From contig DCEG01000092.1 of the NCBI GenBank assembly GCA_002316835.1, positions 1-60,512 of the forward strand: DNA of 60,512 bases. The letters run 5' to 3'. Below are positions 39,795 through 49,560 of this stretch, in pieces (positions within the stretch are counted from its first letter, which is position 1; every line of letters begins with the position of its first letter). The stretch is from Bacteroidales bacterium UBA1035 (GTDB taxonomy: Bacteria; Bacteroidota; Bacteroidia; Bacteroidales; Dysgonomonadaceae). The notes beneath the pieces were generated by a model. That model was not told where the DNA came from. It saw only the letters and a list, made by a program, of their open reading frames with translations, and did no database searches. Made by a program: the position numbers and the translations under genes.

Positions 39795-41860
39795 CAATTC
39801 TTCAACGGCAATACCGAGTATTGTCTTGAATAGCGTAATTGCTGATTTACATAGTTCTCGTCGTACGAAATAGTTACGTCCGTTACTTTGCCGTCTTCTC
39901 CGGTTACGAGTTTATAAACCGGATTCACGAAACCTTTATAGGGTGCCAGATCCAGTTTAGCGTAACGATCGAGCACTTCTTTGTGTAGCGCCGGATTTAC
40001 TTTCACACCGTAGGTTTCCACCAGTTTTTTTCCGGCATCAAAGTCGCCTTCCGATTTGATTCGCTGTACTTCCGAAAGCAATTTGCCGAACAAATCACGT
40101 AATTTGGCGTAATCGTTAACCACGATAAACGTTTTTCCGTCTTGTTGTTTCATTTCAACCACATTTTCGGCTTTGCCGTTTTCGATAACCCAGTTAGAAA
40201 TGAGCGCGCGGTTGCGCATATGTGCCTGTTCGATGTCTTTCCCAAGTTGGACGCGCGTCAACTGAGTCATCGCTCCGTTCATAATGTATTTGTAATACTG
40301 TGCTTTGTATGCATCTGCATCGGGAAGAAGCCCTAATTCCACCATTTTTGCATCGCCTAAATAATACAATGCGAATAAGTCGGCGCGAGTTTCTTCGAGT
40401 GGCGAACCGTAGGCTTTTAATGCGTCGCTGTCAACACCCGGAAGCAATTTACCGGAGCCGTGTCCCAGACATTCGTGTAAGTCGGTATGCAGATTGTCAG
40501 TGAGTGAACCGTATTTTTTCGATTGTTCGCGTTCGGCATCGCTCCACATGAATTCTTCGTTGAAGCCGCTACCTTGCGCTGCAGCATCATAAGCAGAAGT
40601 AATATTGTCGATGGTTACTGATTTTGAACCGTGGTCGCGGCGGATCCAGTTGGCATTGGGAAGATTAATACCGATCGGCGTGGCCGGATAGCAATCACCA
40701 CCCAAAATGGCTGCCGTAATAACTTTGGCAGATACGCCTTTAACTTCTTCTTTTTTGAATTTATCGTCGATGGGAGAGTTAGTTTCAAACCATTGTGCAT
40801 TGTCGCTGATAAGTTGCGTGCGTTTGGAAGCTTCTTCGCTTTTGAAGTTCACTACCGATTCCCAGGTTGCTTTCATTCCCAGCGGATCGGTGTAGGTTTC
40901 GATAAAACCGTTAATGAAATCCACACGTGATATAGTATCGGTCACCCATTTTACCGAGTAATCGTCAAACGTTTTTAAGTCACCTGATTTGTAATAGGAT
41001 ATCAACGAATTGATTACTTCTTTTTGCTGTTCGTTTTCGCCAACTCCTGCGGCTTTTTCCAACCAACCAATGATGCGTTCGATAGCTTTGTCGTACATTC
41101 CGCCCAATTTCCAGACTTGTTCGGAAACAACACCGTCTTTTTTCACCACTTTGCTGTTTAATCCGTAAGAAATCGGTGTGTTATTATTTGGATCTTTCAT
41201 TGCGCTGTAAAAATCTTCCACTTCTTTTTGCGTAACTCCTTCATAGAAATTTACAGCCGATGTAGCCACGATGTCAGCTCCTGCAGCCTGATTCATTCTT
41301 TTAGGCATCACCTTGGCATCGAACATTACCGGAAGAATTTCCTTCAATGTCAGATCGGCAGCCATTCCGTCGCGGAAAGGCATGCGGCCCGGGTCAACAC
41401 CCTTTACAATCGACACGAAATAATCCTGCGAAAATTTTGGCATAATTTTATCTTCGGAATAGTGGTGATGAATACCGTTTGCCATCCAAATCTGTTTAAG
41501 ATAGGTTTCGAAATTTTTCCAGTCTTCTGATGATTTATCACCCATATAATTTTCGTAAACACCTTCGCAAACACGGCGAATGGTTAAATTATAGCGGTTG
41601 TGCTGGTCAAATAGAATGTCGCGCCCTTCCAGTGCTGCTTGCGACAGATAATAAATCAATTCCTTTTGCGCTAACGGCAAAGTCTTAAATCCGGGTACAT
41701 AATAACGAAGTATTTCTACATCGGCAAACCGGTCAACTTTATATTGGAAAGTGGAATCCGGCATATCCGGCTCAGTGGATACCTGTGCGGTTTCTGATTT
41801 GTTGCCTGTGCAGGCAGCCAACAGAAATAGGGTTGATAGCATAAAAAAAACTTTTTTCAT
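39794..41860 (-). CDS. Dipeptidyl-peptidase III (peptidase M49) lipoprotein
   Basis: A 688-residue zinc peptidase that removes dipeptides from the N-terminus of short peptides. The zinc motif is HECLGH at residues 462-467, as in the Bacteroides thetaiotaomicron enzyme, with the third ligand in LEETRADLFALYYLGD at about 489-490. The N-terminus is a lipoprotein signal (LLAAC, Cys17), so this member acts in the periplasm or at the outer membrane rather than in the cytoplasm. Length fits bacterial DPP III. It complements the S46 enzyme DPP7 encoded at 5.6 kb. Confidence 0.93.
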   Translation of the reverse strand: MKKVFFMLSTLFLLAACTGNKSETAQVSTEPDMPDSTFQYKVDRFADVEILRYYVPGFKTLPLAQKELIYYLSQAALEGRDILFDQHNRYNLTIRRVCEGVYENYMGDKSSEDWKNFETYLKQIWMANGIHHHYSEDKIMPKFSQDYFVSIVKGVDPGRMPFRDGMAADLTLKEILPVMFDAKVMPKRMNQAAGADIVATSAVNFYEGVTQKEVEDFYSAMKDPNNNTPISYGLNSKVVKKDGVVSEQVWKLGGMYDKAIERIIGWLEKAAGVGENEQQKEVINSLISYYKSGDLKTFDDYSVKWVTDTISRVDFINGFIETYTDPLGMKATWESVVNFKSEEASKRTQLISDNAQWFETNSPIDDKFKKEEVKGVSAKVITAAILGGDCYPATPIGINLPNANWIRRDHGSKSVTIDNITSAYDAAAQGSGFNEEFMWSDAEREQSKKYGSLTDNLHTDLHECLGHGSGKLLPGVDSDALKAYGSPLEETRADLFALYYLGDAKMVELGLLPDADAYKAQYYKYIMNGAMTQLTRVQLGKDIEQAHMRNRALISNWVIENGKAENVVEMKQQDGKTFIVVNDYAKLRDLFGKLLSEVQRIKSEGDFDAGKKLVETYGVKVNPALHKEVLDRYAKLDLAPYKGFVNPVYKLVTGEDGKVTDVTISYDENYVNQQLRYSRQYSVLPLKN

Positions 41861-41892
41861 TTTTATTATAGATTTGTTTTAGTGTTTGGTTG

Positions 41893-41900
41893 CAAAGATA
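41893..41900 (-). promoter_or_regulatory. Predicted -7 element upstream of dpp3
   Basis: On the minus strand TATCTTTGC matches TAnnTTTG exactly, 33 bases before the start codon. No clear TTTG is found at the -33 position, so this is a weak call. Confidence 0.4.
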
Positions 41901-42096
41901 ATATTTTTTTAAGTTGTAATATCGTTACCTGCTAATATTTGAAGCCTTATAAATAAAGAGTAAGAATAAAATAACAAGCAGTTATATTATTGATAATGTT
42001 TTGCTTATGTTCCCATTGTAATGTTGTTCATTTGTATATCTTAAAATTTTACTTTACAAATTATATGTAAAAATTATGTTTTTTGATAGAAAATTG

Positions 42097-42104
42097 TAAC
42101 TTTG
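42097..42104 (+). promoter_or_regulatory. Predicted -7 element of the acyl-CoA synthetase gene
   Basis: TAACTTTG matches TAnnTTTG, 55 bases before the start codon. The -33 region is T-rich but has no TTTG at correct spacing. The rest of the spacer 41861-42158 is AT-rich with no gene; near 42128-42150 it has a CATCTGACATCTGACTT tract that recurs in related form at 48187. Confidence 0.4.
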
Positions 42105-42158
42105 AACTTGCAAAATGACAATACTATTCTGTCTTTCAGCATCTGACATCTGACTTAT

Positions 42159-44204
42159 ATGATAACACCGCAACTCACAAACCCCAAAACCATTGCCGTA
42201 ATCGGTGCTTCTGAAAACATTGAAAAACCGGGCGGCAAAGCTCTTTATAACCTAATAAACGGAACGTTTGAAGGAAGCATTTATGCCGTAAATCCAAAGC
42301 ACGATAACATACAAGGCGTGAAAACCTTTAAAAACGTATTGGATTTGCCGCAAACTGATTTGGCTATTCTGGCCATCCCTGCTAATTTATGTGTTCCCAC
42401 AATAAAAATTCTTCTTGAAAAGAAAGATACCAAAGCTATCATTGTTCTTTCTGCAGGATTTTCCGAAATGGGGCCGATTGGGAAAAAACTGGAAAAAGAA
42501 ATGGGGCATCTGGCCGATAAACATAAGGCAACCCTTATTGGCCCAAATTGTATTGGGGTTATGAATCCGTATCATCAGTCGGTTTTTGTCTCTCCCGTGC
42601 CTAAAATGGAGTGGGGAGGTACTGCTCTTGTTTCCAGTTCCGGTGCTACTTGTGTGTTTATTATGGAATCAGCACTGAGCAAAGGGCTTGTTTTTTCTTC
42701 CGTATTTTCGGTAGGAAATGCTGTTCAAACTTGCGTTGAAGACGTGCTGGAGCATCTGAATGAAACTTACGAACAGGGTAAATCGCCTAAAACGATTTTA
42801 ATGTATATAGAGAGTATCAAGAAGCCGCAAGTTTTGTTAAAAAGCGCACAGGAACTTATTGGTAAAGGATGCCGTCTGGCAGCGGTAAAGTCGGGAACAT
42901 CTGATGCCGGAGGCCGTGCCGCGGCTTCTCACACGGGCGCTATGCTGAATTCGGATATGGCGGTTGATGCACTATTTCGAAAAGCCGGTATTATCCGGTG
43001 CAACAGTCGTGGTGAGTTGACGGCCATAGGCGCTGTACTTCAACATAAGAAACTGAATGGTAAACGCATAGCAATTATAACACATGCCGGAGGACCGGGT
43101 GTAATGCTTACCGATGTTCTTTCCATTGGCGGAATGAAAGTGCCCAGATTACCCGATGATTTGATGAGTGATTTGCGTGAAGAACTGTTCGAAGGTGCTT
43201 CTACTTCTAATCCAATCGATATCCTTGCCACAGGAACGGCTGAACAGCTGGAAAAATGCATCACATTTTGTGATAAACTGGAAAACATTGATGGAACTGT
43301 GGTAATTTTTGGTAGTCCCGGACTGTTTTCTAATGTTGAAGCATATAGGGTTATTCGTGAACAGCAGAAAAATTGCCGGAAACCTATTTATACTATTTTA
43401 CCTTCTATCCTAAATGCCAAAGAAGAGATGGATCAGTTTGTTGATGAGGGTGGAGTTTTCTTCGAGGATGAATTTGTATTGGGAAATGCCTTGTTGAGTG
43501 AAAGCAGATACATTCCTCCGGTAGTGGAAAAGGAGGTGAAAAAAATGAAAAATGAAGCAGAAATTAAAGCTTTATTAAAAGATAAAAAAGGGCTGATTCC
43601 TACGCAAATAGGTTTTAATTTGTTGGACTTGATTGGTATAAAACGTCCGAATAATAAAATAATTTCTACTAAGGAAGAAGCGATAAACGCTGCACAAGAG
43701 TTAGGATTTCCATTGGTGATGAAAGTGGTTGGTCCGGCACATAAATCGGATGTGGGTGGTGTTGTGTTGGATATTTTGACTGTGGATGCGGTTAAAGATA
43801 ATTTTAACCGACTCATAGCAATTAAAAACGCTACAGGAGTTGAACTTTGTCAAATGGAGCGTGGATTGGAAGTACTTATCGGTGTGAAGAAAGAGCCCGG
43901 TTTTGGTCATATTATCACGTGCGGTTTGGGCGGTATTTTCGTAGAAATTCTCAAAGATATCCAGTATGCTTTAGCACCTGTTACCAGAACGGAAGCATTG
44001 CGGATGATACGTTCGTTGAAGTCGTACAAGGTTATTCAGGGTGCCCGTGGAAAAGAAGGCATCAACGAAGATGTTTTTGCCGATGTAATTTGTAAAGTTT
44101 CCGACTTGTTATCAATCGCTCCTGAAATCGAAGAAATGGATTTAAATCCGCTTATGGGGCGAGGTAATCATCTTTCGGCCGTGGATGTGGTGATTAAGAT
44201 TTGA
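42159..44204 (+). CDS. ADP-forming acetate/acyl-CoA synthetase (alpha and beta fused)
   Basis: A 681-residue cytoplasmic enzyme that converts acyl-CoA, ADP and phosphate to the acid, CoA and ATP, typical of amino-acid and pyruvate fermentation. Domains in order: CoA-binding (AVIGASENIEKPGGKALYN, residues 13-31), succinyl-CoA-ligase-like flavodoxin domains (GPNCIGVMNP, SSSGATCVFIME; AASHTGAMLNSD with the phospho-His near residue 253), and the ATP-grasp beta domain from about residue 465 (FPLVMKVVGPAHKSDVGGV). Both halves are in one chain, as in many bacterial ACDs. Substrate may be acetyl-CoA or branched acyl-CoA; the 2-oxo acid dehydrogenase downstream could supply it. Confidence 0.88.
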   Translation: MITPQLTNPKTIAVIGASENIEKPGGKALYNLINGTFEGSIYAVNPKHDNIQGVKTFKNVLDLPQTDLAILAIPANLCVPTIKILLEKKDTKAIIVLSAGFSEMGPIGKKLEKEMGHLADKHKATLIGPNCIGVMNPYHQSVFVSPVPKMEWGGTALVSSSGATCVFIMESALSKGLVFSSVFSVGNAVQTCVEDVLEHLNETYEQGKSPKTILMYIESIKKPQVLLKSAQELIGKGCRLAAVKSGTSDAGGRAAASHTGAMLNSDMAVDALFRKAGIIRCNSRGELTAIGAVLQHKKLNGKRIAIITHAGGPGVMLTDVLSIGGMKVPRLPDDLMSDLREELFEGASTSNPIDILATGTAEQLEKCITFCDKLENIDGTVVIFGSPGLFSNVEAYRVIREQQKNCRKPIYTILPSILNAKEEMDQFVDEGGVFFEDEFVLGNALLSESRYIPPVVEKEVKKMKNEAEIKALLKDKKGLIPTQIGFNLLDLIGIKRPNNKIISTKEEAINAAQELGFPLVMKVVGPAHKSDVGGVVLDILTVDAVKDNFNRLIAIKNATGVELCQMERGLEVLIGVKKEPGFGHIITCGLGGIFVEILKDIQYALAPVTRTEALRMIRSLKSYKVIQGARGKEGINEDVFADVICKVSDLLSIAPEIEEMDLNPLMGRGNHLSAVDVVIKI

Positions 44205-44237
44205 AAATAACGATTCTCCTTCTTATTAAACTTTTAC

Positions 44238-44267
44238 AAACCATCTGATTTTTCAGGTGGTTTTTTT
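44238..44267 (+). terminator. Intrinsic terminator after the acyl-CoA synthetase gene
   Basis: An 11-bp stem AAACCATCTGA/TCAGGTGGTTT with one G-T pair and loop TTTT, followed by a T-run; 34 bases after the stop codon. Confidence 0.88.
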
Positions 44268-44440
44268 ATCTGAGAAAATGGATTTTATATTTTTATCATA
44301 AATCATTATAATACATACAGTTAATTTAATCATATAAATATAATCAGTCTAAATTTTGTTAAACAATTAAATAATTTAGGTAACAATATATGTATAATTA
44401 AACAAAATATGTTTACTTTGCGTTATAATGTTACTTTGAT

Positions 44441-45010
44441 ATGACGAAAAAAGAACAAATAATACAAACCGCGGAAGATTTGTTTTTTCATTTTGGTTTC
44501 AGAAGGCTGACTATACAGGAAATATGTGAAAAGGCTCAAGTAAGCAGAAAAACTTTCTATACCTATTTCAAAGGTAAAGACGATTTGGTTAGGGAAATAG
44601 TAGAAGCATTTATGGAAAAGGCTTTTGATGCTTTTGAAATGCTTTTGAATGACAATACACTGAATTTTGCCGAAAAGCTTGAGAAATCGATCTTGATGAA
44701 GCATGAAATGGGAAAAAAGTGGTCGTTTGCTTTTTTTTCAGACCTATTGTCGGATGAGAAAATATCGGCTTATTATCACTCACTCATTGGGCGTTCTGCT
44801 GCTATGTTGCACGATATGCTGGAATCGGCGCAAAAAAACAAAGAAATAGATCCGAATTTGAATATAAATTACATCATCTGGATGTTGGAAAAACAAAGTG
44901 AACACCTGAACGATAAAGAACTTCTTCGTTTTTTTACTGACATTGAAGATATGATTCAGCAGATGACTCAAGTTTTTGTTTACGGCATTTCAGCACCACC
45001 TAAAAAATGA
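44441..45010 (+). CDS. TetR family transcriptional regulator
   Basis: A 189-residue regulator with an N-terminal TetR helix-turn-helix (residues 5-50: FHFGFRRLTIQEICEKAQVS then RKTFYTYFKGKDDLV) and a helical ligand-binding domain. Its stop codon overlaps the ATG of the next gene (ATGA), so it leads a co-transcribed cluster with an outer-membrane barrel and a Lol-like ABC system and probably represses it in response to a ligand. Two TTACTTTG tracts at 44412 and 44430 resemble -7 boxes. Confidence 0.88.
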   Translation: MTKKEQIIQTAEDLFFHFGFRRLTIQEICEKAQVSRKTFYTYFKGKDDLVREIVEAFMEKAFDAFEMLLNDNTLNFAEKLEKSILMKHEMGKKWSFAFFSDLLSDEKISAYYHSLIGRSAAMLHDMLESAQKNKEIDPNLNINYIIWMLEKQSEHLNDKELLRFFTDIEDMIQQMTQVFVYGISAPPKK

Positions 45011-46197
45011 AAACAATAGTGTTTTCCATATTATTTACTCTCTCCGTTTCTTTGTATGCACAAGAAATGACAGATAGTGTTCGTGTTGATTCCGCCACAG
45101 ATTTACAGAAAATAAATCTTTCTTTTAACGGTCAAATTACCGCCTGGGAGATAACACAATTCACCAATCCGTTGAACTGGCAGTTAGGTGGACGATTTTT
45201 GCCTACCTTTCTTGGCAGTTATAGTTTGAGAGAAAATTCAATGTTCGACTTTGAAGCATCGGCACACATCAACGGAAGTTTAAATTTTTCAGATTTGAAA
45301 AACGTTGATAACCTGGGAGAAATTAAACTCTATCGGGTATGGCTGCGCTATTCAGGGAATAATTGGGAACTGCGCGGTGGTTTGCAAAAAATTAATTTCG
45401 GCGTAGCCCGGATGTTTCGTCCGCTGATGTGGTTCGACGGTATGGATGTGCGCGACCCGCTGCAGCTAACCGATGGCGTTCACGGACTCTTGGGTAAGTA
45501 TTTTTTCGAAAATAATGCTTCCATTTGGCTTTGGTCATTAATGGGTAACAACAAACCGAAAGGTTGGGAATTGATAGGAAGCTCCCGATGGCGTCCCGAA
45601 ATTGGCGGTCGAGTTGAATTTCCCGCTTTTACCGGCGAAATGGGACTAAGCACTCACCATCGAAAAGTGGATGTTCACAACTTTACAATACTTGTTCCGG
45701 AAAATACATTATTGAATGAAAGCCGTCTCGGATTGGAAGGACAGTGGGATGTTGGTGTTGGACTATGGTTTGAAACAAGTTTTACTAAACTGCAGAAAAA
45801 CTCGCATAACATTGCTCTTCATCAGGATGCAGTGAACCTGGGAATGGATTATACCTTTCCTGTCGGGAATGGAGTGGGGATGACGTTGGAATATTTCCGT
45901 TACCATATTGGAAATGAGTTTATAAGAAACGGATTGAATCTGAATCTGTTGGGTGGAATGTTCACGTATCCGGTATCTATTTTGGATAATCTTACAGCAA
46001 TGTGTTTCTACGTGACAAACCATGATATGAACTTATGGTTCAATTACATTAACTGGACAAGGACATACGATAAATGGAGTTTTTATGTGATGGGCTTTTG
46101 GAATCCCGAGATCAGCTTGCCCTTAGGCGGACAAATCGGAAGTAAAAATCTGTTTATGGGCAAAGGAATTCAGTTAATGGCAAATTTTAATTTTTAA
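45007..46197 (+). CDS. Outer-membrane beta-barrel protein
   Basis: A 396-residue protein with a signal peptide (residues 1-19, LSVSLYAQ). The mature part has alternating strands rich in aromatic residues (RVWLRYSGNNWELRGGLQK, TSFTKLQKNSHNIAL) and ends in QLMANFNF, the aromatic C-terminus expected of an outer-membrane barrel. I do not recognise a named porin family; it looks like alginate- or phosphate-porin-type barrels. It overlaps the TetR gene by 4 bases and precedes the ABC genes by 70 bases, so it may be the outer-membrane exit of the same system. Confidence 0.75.
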   Translation: MKTIVFSILFTLSVSLYAQEMTDSVRVDSATDLQKINLSFNGQITAWEITQFTNPLNWQLGGRFLPTFLGSYSLRENSMFDFEASAHINGSLNFSDLKNVDNLGEIKLYRVWLRYSGNNWELRGGLQKINFGVARMFRPLMWFDGMDVRDPLQLTDGVHGLLGKYFFENNASIWLWSLMGNNKPKGWELIGSSRWRPEIGGRVEFPAFTGEMGLSTHHRKVDVHNFTILVPENTLLNESRLGLEGQWDVGVGLWFETSFTKLQKNSHNIALHQDAVNLGMDYTFPVGNGVGMTLEYFRYHIGNEFIRNGLNLNLLGGMFTYPVSILDNLTAMCFYVTNHDMNLWFNYINWTRTYDKWSFYVMGFWNPEISLPLGGQIGSKNLFMGKGIQLMANFNF

Positions 46198-46267
46198 AAA
46201 ACAGAACTTTAACTTTGTCAGAATTTCAAACTTTGACAGAGCGAGTAAAGTAAAAAGACTAATAAAT

Positions 46268-46996
46268 ATGGATATGAAGAATGACTCAATAGTTAAAGTC
46301 AATGGCTTGGTGAAGAAATTTCCTATCGGCTCAGCGGGTTATTTTACCGCGCTGAAAGGAATCGATTTAACCATATCGGAAGGAGAATTTACCGGATTAG
46401 TTGGTCCGAGCGGTTCGGGAAAAACCACGTTCCTGAATATTGTCGGTACGCTCGACAAACCTACCCACGGACAGGTCAGGGTGTTAAATAAAAACGTCGA
46501 AAATTTAATTCCTGCACAAGCCGCGCAACTTCGGAAAGAAGAAATGGGTTTTATTTTTCAAAGTTTCAACCTGTTACCGGTATATACCGTTTTCGAAAAT
46601 GTGGAATTTCCGCTTTTATTACTCAACATTCATTCCGACGAGCGAAAAAAACGGGTAATGGAATCCCTGGAATGGCTGGGATTAACATCGAAAGTTAATT
46701 CGCGTCCGGCACAGCTATCGGGTGGAGAATGTCAGCGTGTGGCTATTGCGCGGGCCATGGTGAAACGTCCGAAACTGGTGTTAGCCGATGAGCCTACCGC
46801 CAACTTGGATGCCGAAAACTCGCACAACATCCTGAAAACTATGGTGAAATTGAACAAAGAATTGAACACTTGCTTCGTTTTTGCCACTCACGACGAAAAA
46901 GTAATCGGATATTTGCGAAGGATTATCCATCTGGAAGACGGTAGCATTGCTCAAGACACGCGAGTGCAGAATCCTGATTCTCAACAAGAAAAATAA
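46268..46996 (+). CDS. ABC transporter ATP-binding protein, LolD/MacB type
   Basis: A 242-residue cytoplasmic ATPase. Walker A is GPSGSGKTT, Q-loop FQSFNLLP, signature LSGGECQRV, Walker B LVLADEP and H-loop FATHD. The overall pattern (LNIVGTLDKPTHGQV, then TANLDAENS) is that of the LolD/MacB/FtsE group, which power extraction or mechanotransmission rather than uptake. It is 4 bases upstream of the first permease. The ATG at 46268 was kept; a second ATG two codons later is equally possible. Confidence 0.92.
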   Translation: MDMKNDSIVKVNGLVKKFPIGSAGYFTALKGIDLTISEGEFTGLVGPSGSGKTTFLNIVGTLDKPTHGQVRVLNKNVENLIPAQAAQLRKEEMGFIFQSFNLLPVYTVFENVEFPLLLLNIHSDERKKRVMESLEWLGLTSKVNSRPAQLSGGECQRVAIARAMVKRPKLVLADEPTANLDAENSHNILKTMVKLNKELNTCFVFATHDEKVIGYLRRIIHLEDGSIAQDTRVQNPDSQQEK

Positions 46997-47000
46997 GTTT

Positions 47001-48176
47001 ATGAAACTACTCAAACTTGTATATCGTAATCTTGTGGGCAACGGGTTAAAAACCTGGCTGAACGTATTTGTGTTGTCTCTTTCATTCGTTTTGATCATTT
47101 TTATGCAGGCGCTTCTGCAAGGATGGGACAGACAGGCGATGCGAGATACAGTTAAATGGGAGATTGCTGATGGGCAGTACTGGAGCTCGAAATACGATCC
47201 TTTCGACCCGTTTATGCTCGATAGTGCGGCAACGCCTTTTCCGCAGCAACTCAACAACGATTTTGAAACCGGGCAAATTGAACCTGTGCTAATCCTTTCC
47301 GGCACAATTTACCCGTCAGGCAGAAGTATGTCGGTAATGATGAAAGGAATCCGTCCGGAACAAAAGTTGCTGGAACTTCCTACTCATCTGCTTAAAAATG
47401 ATGACGACAGCACCGATATTCCTGCTATCATCGGAACGGGAATGTCACATCAATCAGGCCTTAAGGAAAATGATGTGGTGACACTTCGCTGGCGCGATGT
47501 AAACGGAACTTTCGAGGCGCAGGATATCCGTATTGTCGGAGTATTTAAAACGTTTGTGCCGGCTGTAGATATCGGACAGATTTGGCTGCCGCTGGAAACA
47601 TTGCAGCACATGACACTGAATCCCGATAAAGCTACTATTCTCATCAAATCTAAGGAAGTTGCTCAAGCATCCATAGAAGGTTGGAATTTCAAGGATGTAA
47701 ATGAATTAACCAAGACACTGAAAGAGACGTTGCGTTCGAAAATGATTGGACAAAGTATATTTTACATCATTTTTCTTTTATTGGCTCTGCTGGCAATTTT
47801 CGATACGCAAACGTTAGCTATTTTTAATCGTCAGCGTGAAATAGGCACTCTGGTAGCGCTTGGAATGACTAAGAAAGAAGTAATGAGTTTATTCACACTT
47901 GAAGGAACGTTAAATGCAGTACTTGCCGTTATTCTCGGGGCAATTTACGGCGTTCCGTTGTTCATCTACTATGCCGTTAACGGCATCCCGATGCCATCCA
48001 GTTCGGGCGATTTTGGCCTGGCAATTGCCGATAAAATTTATCCGGCATTTCCACCAAAACTTATTATCGGAACCATCGTGTTCATCATATTAATCACAGC
48101 ATTGGTCAGCTATCTTCCGGCACGAAAAATTGCAAAAATGAAATCAACCGATGCTATCAGGGGGAAAATACAATAA
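47001..48176 (+). CDS. ABC transporter permease, FtsX/LolC-like (first)
   Basis: A 391-residue inner-membrane protein with one N-terminal helix (about residues 18-40), a large periplasmic domain (41-250) and three C-terminal helices (about 262-283, 312-338 and 355-377). LAIFDTQTLAIFNRQREIGT followed by LVALGMTKKEVMSLF is the FtsX/LolC/MacB coupling motif. The start at 47001 (MKLLKLVYRNL) begins 4 bases after the ATPase stop; an upstream TTG would read into the preceding gene. It forms a heterodimer candidate with the next permease. Confidence 0.88.
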   Translation: MKLLKLVYRNLVGNGLKTWLNVFVLSLSFVLIIFMQALLQGWDRQAMRDTVKWEIADGQYWSSKYDPFDPFMLDSAATPFPQQLNNDFETGQIEPVLILSGTIYPSGRSMSVMMKGIRPEQKLLELPTHLLKNDDDSTDIPAIIGTGMSHQSGLKENDVVTLRWRDVNGTFEAQDIRIVGVFKTFVPAVDIGQIWLPLETLQHMTLNPDKATILIKSKEVAQASIEGWNFKDVNELTKTLKETLRSKMIGQSIFYIIFLLLALLAIFDTQTLAIFNRQREIGTLVALGMTKKEVMSLFTLEGTLNAVLAVILGAIYGVPLFIYYAVNGIPMPSSSGDFGLAIADKIYPAFPPKLIIGTIVFIILITALVSYLPARKIAKMKSTDAIRGKIQ

Positions 48177-48263
48177 AATAGACACCAGATGTCAGATTTC
48201 AGACAATTAGCATTAGACTTCTGTCAGCGAAGTGGTTTGATATCCGGCATCTAATTAAAAAAT

Positions 48264-49535
48264 ATGATAAAGTTTCTGTTAAAAGGATTGTTGCGAGACC
48301 GTAGCCGGAGTTTGCTGCCGATTATCGTGGTAGCATTAGGTGTGATGATTACCGTTTTTATGCATGCCTATTTGAGCGGAGTTTTTGGCGAAAGCCTGGA
48401 GAAAACAGCGAATTTCAATGATGGGCACGTTCGGGTTGAAACCAAAGCATACGCCGAGAATTTATCACAAATACCAAACGATTTGGCGCTGATTGGTGTC
48501 GATACGCTGAAGAAAAGCCTCAAAAGCCTTTATCCTGAATACAGCTGGGTAGAACGAGTAGAGTTTGCCGGATTGCTGGACGTTCCCGACAGTGCGGGAA
48601 ATACCAGAATGCAGGGCGCTGTAGTAGGTAAAGGTATTGATTTGCTGAATTCTGAGGAAGAAATAAAACGGATGGAGTTAAGAAAGTTGCTTGTAAAAGG
48701 AAAGTTTCCTTCCAAAGCAGGAGAAGTCCTTTTAAGTGATGAACTTTTTGAAAAACTAAAACTTCAATTGAATGATGTGGTTACCCTGATTTCCAGTACA
48801 ATGTTCGGGGAAATGGCAATGCATAATTTCACGGTTGCCGGCACGCTGCATTTCGGTGTGAATGTACTTGACAGGGGAATGATGATTGCCGACATAAAAG
48901 ACATTCAAACGGCTTTGAATATGGAAGATGCCGCAGGTTTAGTGCTCGGTTTCTTCAACAACAATGTGTATAATAATAAACACGCTGAAAAAACGAATAC
49001 CGATTTCAACAAGCGTTATGAAAATGACGAAGATAAATTTGCACCCGTTATGTCATCGCTGGCAGAAAACGGGGTAATGGGCATATCGTACTCTTTTATC
49101 AAAAACTTAGCGGGTTTTATCATCCTTGTATTTATTTTCGCGATGTCCATTGTTCTTTGGAATGCGGGATTGATCAGTGGATTAAGGCGTTATGGAGAAT
49201 TTGGGTTGCGACTAGCCATCGGGGAAAATAAAAAAGAAATTTACCGTTCGCTTATTTGGGAGGCGGCACTGGTAGGGATTATCGGGACGATTATCGGAAC
49301 CATTCTGGGGTTGTCTGTTTCGTGGTTGATGCAGGAATATGGAATTAATATGAGCAATATTACCAAAAACTCTTCCATTATGATGTCGGATACGATTCGA
49401 GCTCAAATAACTCCCACAACGTGGTTTATAGGGCTGATACCGGGAATTGTTTCAACGGTTGTGGGCGCTATGTTAGCCGGAATCGGGATTTATAAACGCC
49501 AGACGGCTAATTTATTTAAGGAATTACAGAATTAA
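48264..49535 (+). CDS. ABC transporter permease, FtsX/LolE-like (second)
   Basis: A 423-residue protein with the same plan: N-terminal helix (SLLPIIVVALGVMITVFMHA), a periplasmic domain, and three C-terminal helices, with RYGEFGLRLAIGENKKEIYR as the coupling motif. It is only distantly similar to the first permease, so the pair is like LolC and LolE rather than a recent duplication. The 87-base spacer before it contains CAGATGTCAGATTTCAGAC, a repeat-like tract also hinted at near 42130. Confidence 0.88.
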   Translation: MIKFLLKGLLRDRSRSLLPIIVVALGVMITVFMHAYLSGVFGESLEKTANFNDGHVRVETKAYAENLSQIPNDLALIGVDTLKKSLKSLYPEYSWVERVEFAGLLDVPDSAGNTRMQGAVVGKGIDLLNSEEEIKRMELRKLLVKGKFPSKAGEVLLSDELFEKLKLQLNDVVTLISSTMFGEMAMHNFTVAGTLHFGVNVLDRGMMIADIKDIQTALNMEDAAGLVLGFFNNNVYNNKHAEKTNTDFNKRYENDEDKFAPVMSSLAENGVMGISYSFIKNLAGFIILVFIFAMSIVLWNAGLISGLRRYGEFGLRLAIGENKKEIYRSLIWEAALVGIIGTIIGTILGLSVSWLMQEYGINMSNITKNSSIMMSDTIRAQITPTTWFIGLIPGIVSTVVGAMLAGIGIYKRQTANLFKELQN

Positions 49536-49560
49536 GTGACGATCGGAAAACAATAAGAAA